37,010 nucleotides of DNA from Haplomitrium mnioides (taxonomy: Eukaryota > Marchantiophyta > Haplomitriopsida > Calobryales): positions 302,966 to 339,975 of the forward strand of contig JBNGIS010007632.1 in the NCBI GenBank assembly GCA_049999725.1. The letters are read 5' to 3'. The notes under the pieces were generated by a model, which worked only from the letters and a program-made list of their open reading frames with translations, was not told where the DNA came from and did no database searches. Shown here piece by piece: positions 21,180-28,937 of the stretch. The translations under genes and the position numbers were made by a program. The first letter of the stretch is position 1. The number at the start of each line of letters is the position of its first letter.

Positions 21180-21760
21180 GTGGTGAGTCCGAGGAATCCA
21201 ACTAGCTCTCCCAAAGCACCACGTATTTGTTGTCCGACATACGAAGAATTCAATGGGCTCCTCCGAAGTGCCACATGTCCAAGGAAGCGTTGTTTTCCAT
21301 AGGGAGGTTGGACCGTCATCTTTGACCAACAATCCAAAGTTGACCTGCTGTTCCGAGGAATCTCACATGGTGGCAAGTCCAAGGAATCCAACGAGCTACC
21401 CTTAAGCACCACGTGTCCGAGGAGGCGCCGTCCGACGCCGTTTTCCACATGGAAGTTGGACCGTCACCTTTGATCAACAATCTGAAGTTGACCACGGAAG
21501 AGAGAGTCTGAAGTTTCCTGCGGAACAAGTAGTCTGAAGTTCGCTATCTAAAGAGGAAGTCCAAAGTCTGAAGTGCCATGTCATCCGAGGAGGTGCTGTC
21601 CGATGCTATTTTCCACAGGGAAGTTGGACTATCACCTTTGACCAACAATCCGAAGTTGACTTGCAGTTCCGAGGAATCTCACGGGGTGGCGAGTCCGAGG
21701 AATCCAACGGGCTACCCGAAAACGCCATGTGTCCGCTGTCTGATATCCGAGGAATCTCAC
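21180..21760 (+). repeat. Degenerate repeats in LTR E
   Basis: Three imperfect units of about 150-170 bp, each with a form of GAAGTTGGACCGTCACCTTTGACCAACAATC and a following GTTGACC...CCGAGGAATCTCAC phrase, near 21300, 21450 and 21625. They are related to the units in the R1 and B LTRs. Confidence 0.7.
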
Positions 21761-22032
21761 ACACTGTCAAGCTAAAAAAGGGAAAAAAAAAACAAAGGAA
21801 AAGGTATGCCTCTTCAAACGCCGATTACCAGAGCTACAGACGTCAGATTGGCGTGAAATTAGTCTTGTTAGGAAGAGGATGACAAAGTGCAGCTAATGGC
21901 TTCCATTTCAGACTCTGATTCTGGAAAGAAAACCCACTTGCGGGCTGTGTGAAAGGCGGGATGCACCCCTCAGCCGTCAGATAAGGGAAACGGGGACCTT
22001 TAAGGAAAGGCAGTGATGAAACACCAAGGGTT

Positions 22033-22050
22033 GGGGGGGGGGGGGGGGGG
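22033..22050 (+). repeat. Poly-G tract in LTR E
   Basis: Eighteen consecutive G. In element sense it lies about 420 bp upstream of the conserved block; a 24-base tract of the same polarity in the R1 LTR lies at the corresponding place (27178-27201 as C on the plus strand). Confidence 0.9.
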
Positions 22051-22470
22051 AACAAGAACAGGGAAAGACTACCTTACTCTGAAGCTAGGGGGACTGATTA
22101 TTCTATGTAGAGAGAGCAACGGGATATGGAGGAGAGAGTTCTGGTGAGACCTTAGGTGAAGTGGGTGTACTCGTGAAGGAAGGCCATTACAGGGTGGAGG
22201 TGGACGGAGAAGGTGCTAGAAATTGTTGAAAAGAAGGCTCTAGAGGCTCAGACTACTCAGTTGGACTCATCTTTGAAGGCAGACCAACATTTGCAGGTGG
22301 ACCAACACTTAGAGGAGAGGAGAATTCTTTCGGTTTGTATTACGTGAGGGGCAGCCAAGGGGGGGATCCTGGTATCGTCTTAGCTTTGGTTTGTGTAGGT
22401 GATCAGTCTCAGAAGCATTAGAAGAGTGCTGATGATGTTACAATCTTGTGGAGAAAGGAGAGGAGTGGCC

Positions 22471-22632
22471 ACGTTAGTGCTTGCGCACTACGGGGAAGAT
22501 CTAGTCAATTCGCGGGAGGAGTGGGTGATCCAGCAGCTCGAAGGACTGTCTTCCAAGGGTGGAAGTTAAATAAGACCTCTTACAAGCCTCAGGAAGTAAA
22601 TTCAGGGCTTCTAGCAATAAAAGTTAAAAAAC
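22471..22632 (+). other. Family-wide conserved LTR block (copy in E)
   Basis: Homologous to the minus strand of 4552-4708, 12386-12540, 26578-26733 and 29698-29853. It begins with a GTTAGTGC...GCACTACGG near-palindrome, passes through GACTGTCTTCCA and TGGAAGTTAAA, and ends with GGCTTCT(C/A)GC and AAGTTAAAAAACTAT. It is the part of the LTR easiest to recognise in all five copies. Confidence 0.75.
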
Positions 22633-23469
22633 TATCTTGACAAGATGTGTGAGTGGGGAGAGAGTGGCAGGGGGAATAATGTTTCTGGTGTTGTTGTGTT
22701 TGTAGAGTCAAGATTCATATTCGGAACACAGATTCTGAACCTCTGTCTGAAACTTCAATGAATAGAGGGTGGTGTTGAGAAGGTTGAGCCAGATCATAGG
22801 GGAGAATTTGGGTTGACTTGGGTGAAAACAAGGGCTACATTAATTACAATTCTGGTCGGGCTCAAGTGTTGGTGATAATTTGTTGCACAATAGTGGGGGG
22901 AGTGAGGTTAGGAGAGTTAGGAAGAGAGGAAGATAGCTTTGCACGTGCTTAGAAAGGCCAATAGGATGGGTTTAGTGCTTGGGTGGTAATTTCTATTTTG
23001 TTGAAGAGGTTAAGTCAGATAAGCTCTACTTTGTTTGGGTGCTGGAGTAGCTGGTCCTGTTGACAGCCTAGTGATTGGAGTGATTAGCCTTGGTTGTATT
23101 AGGACACAACATGTAGGAGAATGCTCCAAGTCCAGTTCTGTGTAATAATTGCACACACCTCTGTTCATAGGAGGAGACATTGAATATTTGCAACGAGATT
23201 TGCATCAAGCTTAATATTGGTGTGTACCCCGAAGTCAATTGAGTTGTGGTTGCTCTGTGTGTGGTGGAAAGGAATGCAGGCCTGACTTGTGCTAGGGTGG
23301 GTTGAGAGTAGTGTGGAAATGCAAGGTGAGAAGTTCGGGATTGTTAAGACCTGAATTCACTAACGAAGATTCTGGGGCTGTCTCATTAAAGAGCCCGATT
23401 ATCTTTTGTCCCCGCTTTCCTCTGAAATAACGTCAATTGGATGTTAAGGAAGGAGGAAGGGGCATGACA

Positions 23470-24661
23470 GCTCCTCCTTACTCAAGTCCATGATGGGCTT
23501 AATCCAAACAACAAAGATAGGCAACTCTTGCGCCACTGAATTAACATGCTGAACTGATTTAGGCTTCTTCACCAACGGTATCGAACACCCTAAAAGAAAT
23601 TTCTTACCTTATAAAGTAACTTGAATTTGTCGTTTTCCCTAATCAAATTGAGCGGACCCTTTTTAAAGCTAAGGCAATCCTAAAATGATGTCATATTGTA
23701 CAAGTGCAATAACAAATTGCATAAATTCTGTATACGCTTTTCTAGTCTTTAGAAGGAATGGCTTTTGAGAGCAAAACATGTCATGCTTTTGGCTATCAGC
23801 CATAGTTACAACACTCCCTATAATAGGCCTATATTTTGCTTTGTGTATCTTAGCAAAACGTAAAGACATAAAATTTTCAGAACTCTCACTATCGACCAAC
23901 ATTCTACAAGAGTGCTCCTCAATCATAACATTAAGATGGAACAAGGTATCTCGAATTCTTGTCAGAATTTTAGTTCCATTGGAGCTTGCAAGGTTTTGAT
24001 AACGTTGTTCGAGCGGTTGAGGACAAGATCTAACTTCTGTAGTCGTGAGTAATGAGTAATGTTGCTCCGCCATACGCATTTCTTCTTCTAATTGAGTAGG
24101 CTCTCTCAGGGTTACTTCTATTCTCATGCAAGGCTTCAATTCCTGAACAAAGCGGTCTAGTGCTTCTTCTTCTCTTATATAAGAAATTTGCATAATTGCA
24201 TCCTGAAAATGTATCACATAACTTCTCACTATACCAAGTTGCTTCAATTTGGCCAATCGATCTCTTGATACTTTTGAAGCATTGACAACCCTAAATCTTG
24301 AAATCACTCCTTCTTTGAACTCGTGCCAAGAAACAATAGGAGCAACAAATCCAAGTTGTGCTTGTTCTATTTGATATCTCCACCAAGTCTTTGCAACTCC
24401 TTCTAATTGGCTTGCTGCAAATAGAATTCGCTCACTATCCTCTCTAATGTTTGTAGCTTCAAAATATTGTTCACAATAAAAAATGAAGTTCTCACAAGCA
24501 CCACAAGTCACCTTTCCATCATAAGCTTTTGGCGTTGGAAATTTCCCATAACTCTCTTCTTCTCGAAACATTGCTCTTTCTCTTATTCCTCCTCCCAAAA
24601 GGCGTGAAAGATGTTCAAGTCATTGTTTCATTGCTTGAATCACTTTCTCTTGACTCTCCAT
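23470..24661 (-). pseudogene. gag: Chromovirus gag and protease
   Basis: The likely start is the ATG at 24659-24661, giving MESQEKVIQAMKQ and then a TGA where CGA is probable. The frame is then open from 24598 to 23669 (309 residues). It shows the plant retrotransposon gag domain (FPTPKAYDGKV, TWWRYQIEQAQ, FKEGVISRFR, LDRFVQELKP; about 24050-24540) and goes directly into an aspartic protease with the phrase MLVDSESSENFM (near 23895). The usual active site is Asp-Ser/Thr-Gly, so Gly has become Glu. It ends in VQYDIILGLP, then a stop where Trp is normal (near 23670). There is no CCHC zinc knuckle between gag and protease, although chromoviruses usually have one. The downstream pol is cut off by LTR E at 23469. 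Confidence 0.88.
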
Positions 24662-24687
24662 GTAGCTCACACAAAAAAAAAACTCTA

Positions 24688-24699
24688 GCTCTGATACCA
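24688..24699 (-). promoter_or_regulatory. Primer binding site of the chromovirus (tRNA-iMet)
   Basis: The minus strand reads TGGTATCAGAGC, the classical plant initiator-Met tRNA primer site, one base from the 5' LTR end. Confidence 0.93.
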
Positions 24700-24700
24700 A

Positions 24701-25134
24701 TGTAAAATAATCTCAAAGACCAAATCCAAATAAGTAAGAACTCATTGTGAACTCTAATAGAGTTCTTCAACCAAAAGCAACTGAAGGTCCAAGCTAAGAC
24801 AAAGAGTTCAAGCAAAAGCCAAACAACCAAAGAACCCAAGTGATTCGAAAGGAACTCCAAAATGAGGAATCGAGCTAAGAAGCCCTTCTATTTATACATG
24901 AGAAGAGGGTGTCTTCTCTGTTTCTTCACTTACAAGTCACTTCTAATTCAACCTTAAAGGTGACTCTCTACCAAAAGTGACTTCGAAATCAAGTTAACCT
25001 AAAAGTGACTCTCTACCAAAAGTGACTTCAAAGACAAGTAATCCAATCTTAACCCTAAAAGTGACTCACTACTTCTTCCTTCACTCCACTCTATTTTCCT
25101 ACAAATAGCACAACCTTATGCTTGTATTATTACA
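24701..25134 (-). repeat. 5' LTR of the chromovirus
   Basis: It is 434 bp, with ends TGTAAAATAATC and ATTATTACA. It holds four AAAAGTGACT copies (24973, 25001, 25018, 25057) upstream of a TATA box in the sense direction. It differs from the 3' LTR at about 31 sites plus small indels, counted by eye. Confidence 0.94.
24888..24896 (-). promoter_or_regulatory. TATA box of the chromovirus 5' LTR
   Basis: TATAAATAG on the minus strand, identical to 16522-16530. As it lies in the 5' LTR, it is the presumed promoter of the element. Confidence 0.78.
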
Positions 25135-25139
25135 CATAC
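25135..25139. repeat. Right target-site duplication of the chromovirus
   Basis: CATAC, identical to 16327-16331. Confidence 0.92.
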
Positions 25140-25866
25140 TTCATTCTAGTTTTCCTCCGAGAGCTAGTGATCGCAGCCTTTACATAGGATTGAGTTGCAT
25201 TAACCGCCTCCTCAAGGGTCAGAGGTTATATCTGCCTTACCCATATCCATATTCCTTTAGGCAGGGCTGTGAGAAACCATACTGTTAACATTTCGTCAAT
25301 GGCTGGTGGATTGAGCTTCTTAGCCACTTTTTTGAATCTTTGTAAGAATCTCCTCACAAATTCCTTCTTCTTTATTTTGAGCTAACCCATCTTGATCAAT
25401 GCCTCCGTTTTCCTCTTTGATTCCTCATAATTCAACAATAAATGTTGCCTTGAATGCTCCCTAGTCTCTTTTGACATTATCTGGCAGATCCTTACACCAG
25501 GGTTGTGCCTCTCCCTTTAGGACTACTGGCAAGATACCGATCTTGACATGCCTCTCCCCATTTGCTACTGCGGTATTTTCCAGATCGTCAAGCTAGGCAT
25601 TCGGGTCATCTTTCAGACGTCTTTTGAAGGACTTGTACTTGAAACAAACTCTCAATCCAAAAGGAGGTACCAGGTTGGCCATCACAACACTAGGCAAAGC
25701 CAACTCCACCCACAAGTCGATACCCTTCTCCACTTTTTCTCAACAAGCTCACAATAGGGTGCTCTGTTTCTCGTAGCTTTTCACCCCTATTCAATGCGAC
25801 CTTGGGCTCTTTTACAAAACTCATAACTTTGCCTCGAGTTGGTCTTTGGTTTTTGCAAACCTTTCG
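25135..25866 (-). pseudogene. gag: R1 gag: N-terminal part (capsid-like region)
   Basis: On the minus strand the N-terminal 200 bp are degenerate. From about 25420 downward there is a readable segment with ALIKMG, LKIKKKEFVRRFLQRFKK (near 25350), LNPPAIDEMLTVWFLTALPKGIW (near 25280) and LTLEEAVNATQSYVKAAI (near 25190). The layout and the LTALP-like phrase resemble plant Ty3/gypsy Gag capsid regions. Stops interrupt it near 25385 and 25230. It breaks at the CATAC duplication and continues in frame at 16331. Matches to B end at the LQR(F/L)KK phrase because B has lost the rest. Confidence 0.78.
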
Positions 25867-25883
25867 CCCTCCTTCTAGCGCCA
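25867..25883 (-). promoter_or_regulatory. Primer binding site of R1
   Basis: TGGCGCTAGAAGGAGGG on the minus strand, eight bases from the LTR end. It is one base different from the B site. Confidence 0.78.
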
Positions 25884-26350
25884 AAAATGTATGTCACGCC
25901 CCTCCTTGAGGCCTTAACCTCGAAAAGTGCTACTTTGGAAGGCAAGGGTGGACAAAACAGGGGTTCAGGTTCTTTTATGAGATGGCCCCGCTACAAGTTA
26001 TCTCTTTGAGGTCTAAAGGAAGCTCCTCTTCACCTTACAAGCCTTTCCACTTCTTGACAATCACTTCAACAACAATCCCGCTCATGCACACACAAATCAA
26101 AAATACACACATGCAAGTCCGAAGCACTTATGGTGGTAGTCCGAAGTATATTTCAGGGATCCAAAACTGGACCCAAATACCTTGCATACAAAATAGGATC
26201 ATGGTCCAACATACGAAATACAAAAGAGGCAATGTCTACAGCTCTAACTCCCCCTTTGCAAGGTTTTCCCAAGTCCCGAACATGTTGAAATATAGTGAGT
26301 ATACTTCGAATCTGTAGTGCCTATCAAGAAATACAAATAGAAGGCAAAAC

Positions 26351-26352
<2 letters not shown>

Positions 26353-26383
<31 letters not shown>
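26353..26383. repeat. (AC)n microsatellite
   Basis: An uninterrupted AC run of about 15 units in the R1 LTR. The other LTRs have only loose CACAC-containing sequence at this place. Confidence 0.9.
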
Positions 26384-26386
<3 letters not shown>

Positions 26387-27077
26387 GCACTGCGATGTCT
26401 TCCTTTCTCTTGATTCTGAACGACCTTGGCGACACAAGATCTGACCTTCAACAACGCCAAGAATGTATGGCCTTCAACGTTATAAGATCTAACCTTTCTA
26501 ACAGACTTTTCTCCTGATCAACCAACAATTCCAACCTTCTTTCAACCTCTGACCCGCGCACCCCGTCGAGATAATTTTTCAACTTTCCTCGCGAGAAGCT
26601 CCGAATTTACTTCCTCAAACTTGAAAGAGGTCTTCTTTGACTTCCACCTCTGGAAGACAATCCTCTCGACTGCTGGCCAAACACTCCACCCCAAACCTCG
26701 AATGGACCTTCTCCACAGTGCGCGATCACTAACATATCCACTCCTCTCTTGGCTCTACTTGAGAGATTAGACCAGAAACACACTATGAGTGTCCTTGGGA
26801 TTGATGCTCCTGCACAGACAATGCTGAGACAACCCTAAGATCCCCCCTTGGCAGCCTCTCTTGAATTCAAGACAGAAAGAACTCCCTTCAGCTTCAAGTA
26901 TCGATTCACCTCTGAATGCTAGTGCACCTCTAGAGATGAGTACACTTGGATTGCCTGAGCCTCTAGAGCTCCCCCCTAGTGATTCTCAATGCCCATTCAG
27001 TCCACCTCCACCCCAACTAGCCCCCTGCACGAGTCCACTCGCTTCAAGTGAAGCTTCCATACAATTCTCTCCTCCCT

Positions 27078-27177
27078 NNNNNNNNNNNNNNNNNNNNNNN
27101 NNNNNNNNNNNNNNNNNNNNNNNNNNNNNNNNNNNNNNNNNNNNNNNNNNNNNNNNNNNNNNNNNNNNNNNNNNNNN
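27078..27177. other. Assembly gap (100 N)
   Basis: Exactly 100 N, the usual placeholder for a gap of unknown size. It ends directly at a poly-C run, a likely cause of the gap. Frames drawn across it are meaningless. Confidence 0.97.
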
Positions 27178-27201
27178 CCCCCCCCCCCCCCCCCCCCCCC
27201 C
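27178..27201. repeat. Poly-C tract bordering the gap
   Basis: Twenty-four C remain visible; the true length is hidden by the gap. In element sense it is poly-G, as in E at 22033-22050. Confidence 0.9.
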
Positions 27202-27344
27202 ACGCTCGCGTTCCCCTAAAGCATTCATGTTTTCTCCATGTTTCGATTGGTACCGTTTCTTGGCGTGGTGACACCTGTCTGTACGATTAAATATTGTTCC
27301 CAAGAAGTATGATCTAAAATTAATGGTTTGTTCCAAAGTTTCGT

Positions 27345-28400
27345 TAGGCTTGATCTGAAGTATTCCGCGGATTGGGGAGTCCGAAGTATTACGCAGACCA
27401 ATGAGTTCAAAGTATCTTGGCGATTGGTGAGTCTGAAGTATTTCGTAGACTGGGGAGTCCGAAGTCTTCCGCGAACCAGTGAGTCCGAAGTCTTACAATG
27501 ACTGATGGATATGAAGTTGACCACTGCCTCTAAAGTTGATCATTGCATCCGAAGTTGACCGCTGCATCCGAAGTTGACCCCTTCCGAACTATCCCGTGGG
27601 CTGATACGAAGTATCCTCCTTTCCGAAGTTGTGCCATCTGCTGCCGCTTTCCAAGTGGAAGTTGGACCACCACGTTTGACCGCCTGGTTCCGAAGTTGAT
27701 CACCTCCCGAATTATCACGCGGACTGATCCAAAGTTGGCACCTTCCGAAGTATCCCCCTCTCCGAAGTTGCACCGTCTGCCACCGCTTTCCAAGTGGAAG
27801 TTGGACCGCCGCGTTTGACCTTCTAGTTCCGAAGTTGACCGCCTTCCAAAGTATCTTGCGGACTGATCCAAAGTTGCAGCCCATCCAAAGTTGACTGTGG
27901 ACTACTCTGAAGTTGACCCCTTTCTGAAGTTGCGCCGTCCACCGCCACTTTCCAAGTGGAAGTTGGACCGCCGCGTTTGACCGCCTGGTTTCGAAGTTGA
28001 TCGCCTTCTGAAGTATCCCGTGGACTGATCCGAAGTTGCCCCCTTTCTGAAGTTGACCCCTTTCGAAAGTTGTGCCGTCCGGCTGCTTTCCAAATGGAAG
28101 TTGAAGCATTACTAAACCACGGACTGATCAAAAGTTGCCATCCTTTCGAAGTTGACCGTGGACTACTCCGAAGGGCACCGTCTGTCTCCATCTTCAAAGG
28201 AGAATTTTGACCGCCACTGAGAACCTTGGTTCTGAAGTTGATCGCGGGACGAGTCCGAAGTATTCCACGGGTTGGGAGTCGGAAGATAACCATGGAACCA
28301 CTGAGTCTGAAGTTGACTTGTTTCCGAAGGGTGTCGTCCGCCAACGTTTTCCAAGTGGAGGTTGGACCACCGCGTTGACTTGGGTTTCCGAAGATGACTT
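27345..28400 (-). repeat. CCGAAGT-rich minisatellite in the R1 LTR
   Basis: The heptamer CCGAAGT (sense ACTTCGG) and its variants recur dozens of times. On top of this is a longer unit with GCTTTCCAAGTGGAAGTTGG (27646, 27785, 27947, 28085 and a variant near 28353; intervals of 139, 162 and 138 bp for the first four). It makes up a third of the LTR and produces long but meaningless open frames on both strands. Confidence 0.82.
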
Positions 28401-28937
28401 CACTTGAAGGGACCCTATCCGCGCATTCCTTCAGAAGAGATCTTGACCTTCCCCTTTTTCGATGCTATCTTTGGAACGTTTGCCAAGCCGTTTTTTAGAA
28501 GCCTTATATGGATTTGGATCCGGGTGAAGCCCATCAACGTCGAGGGAAACAGAGCATCCCTTGATCCCTAGTTCGTCAATGCCTCACTAGGGTCGTCGCC
28601 TTTGCCCTTCTGCTTCTAGTCGTTGTACCTAAGCGCCTTCTATCTCCCTTGCCACTGCTTTGAATGTCGTTCTAAAGTTTTGATGCAGCCCCTCGACTTA
28701 CATGTGGACTTGCTCTTCTGGCGTCAAATCTTTGATTAATGTCCTGCTCTTCCTACCTTCTTCATCTACACCCACATCCTCCTCCTTTTCAAATGTCGCT
28801 CTTCTTCCCCCCTCCTTACTCAATACCTCTAGCGAGCCTCCATTGTAACAGTCTCGCTTCCGCTCTTTAGATCAGATAGTCTAGGCGACCTGCTCTAATT
28901 TGCTGATATTAGTTATTGTGATGCTTCTCAAGTATGT

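Larger units (their letters stand above)
19646..23469 (+). mobile_element. E: lone, inverted LTR of the R1/B/D family inside the chromovirus
   Basis: It is a 3824-bp insertion that breaks the chromovirus between protease and reverse transcriptase. It begins TGTGAGCC (compare TGTCAGCC, the element-sense LTR start) and ends GGGGCATGACA (compare GGGGCGTGACA, the R1 LTR end in element sense). Inside, on the plus strand, are units shared with the family on the opposite strand: an AAGTGGGTTCC...CCACTTAAC inverted repeat and GATCTATCG repeats as in D, GTTGGACCGTCA units as in R1, and the core block with GTTAGTGC, GCACTACGG and GAAGTTAAA (22471-22632). No internal coding sequence is seen, so I read it as a solo LTR. 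The flanks CCTAC and GCTCC match at only three of five bases, and the first 550 bp resemble no other copy, so the left boundary is less sure. Confidence 0.65.
16332..25134 (-). mobile_element. Chromovirus (Ty3/gypsy with chromodomain), nested in R1 gag
   Basis: Two LTRs of 435 and 434 bp, a tRNA-iMet primer site, gag, protease, reverse transcriptase, RNase H, integrase and a C-terminal chromodomain, all on the minus strand, between perfect CATAC duplications. The element measures 8803 bp, of which 3824 bp (19646-23469) is the foreign LTR E; without it the element is about 4.98 kb, normal for a plant chromovirus. By eye its LTRs differ at about 7% of sites. Several catalytic residues are lost, so it is dead. 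Confidence 0.95.
547..28937 (-). mobile_element. R1: old Ty3/gypsy long-LTR retrotransposon, in four pieces
   Basis: Reading the minus strand from the right, R1 has a 5' LTR (25892-28937), primer site (25867-25883), gag N-terminal part (25135-25866), gag C-terminal part and protease N-terminal half (14730-16331), then protease C-terminal half, acidic linker, reverse transcriptase, RNase H and integrase (547-3921). The gaps between pieces are filled by the chromovirus (16332-25134) and element B (3922-14729). At both gaps the R1 reading frame continues across when the insert and one copy of the 5-bp target duplication are ignored, which shows that the pieces were once one element. The 3' LTR is absent: homology stops near 550. 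The 5' LTR is cut by element D. All coding parts carry stops and frameshifts, so R1 is dead. It belongs to the same family as B and D and is the oldest layer of the nest. Confidence 0.85.
25892..28937 (-). repeat. 5' LTR of R1, interrupted by element D
   Basis: Left end TGTCACGCCCCTCC. It is colinear with the other LTRs: the opening 150 bp, the conserved block (26578-26733), the GAGCCTCTAGAGCTCCC phrase (26958-26974), minisatellites (27345-28400) and the downstream GGTTAACGCC-like leader region (28500-28700). It ends without a terminal CA at 28937, at a point that corresponds to about 75 bp before the end of the B LTR. There the D LTR begins. It includes a 100-base assembly gap. Confidence 0.82.

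Noticed and set aside
26861-27336. Open frames on both strands across the N gap
   Set aside because: They exist only because 100 N and a poly-C run contain no stop. Nothing conserved.
27540-28344. Long overlapping minus-strand frames (up to 189 residues) in the R1 LTR
   Set aside because: Product of a stop-poor tandem repeat; the frames are simple repeats of the unit and not conserved in the other LTRs.
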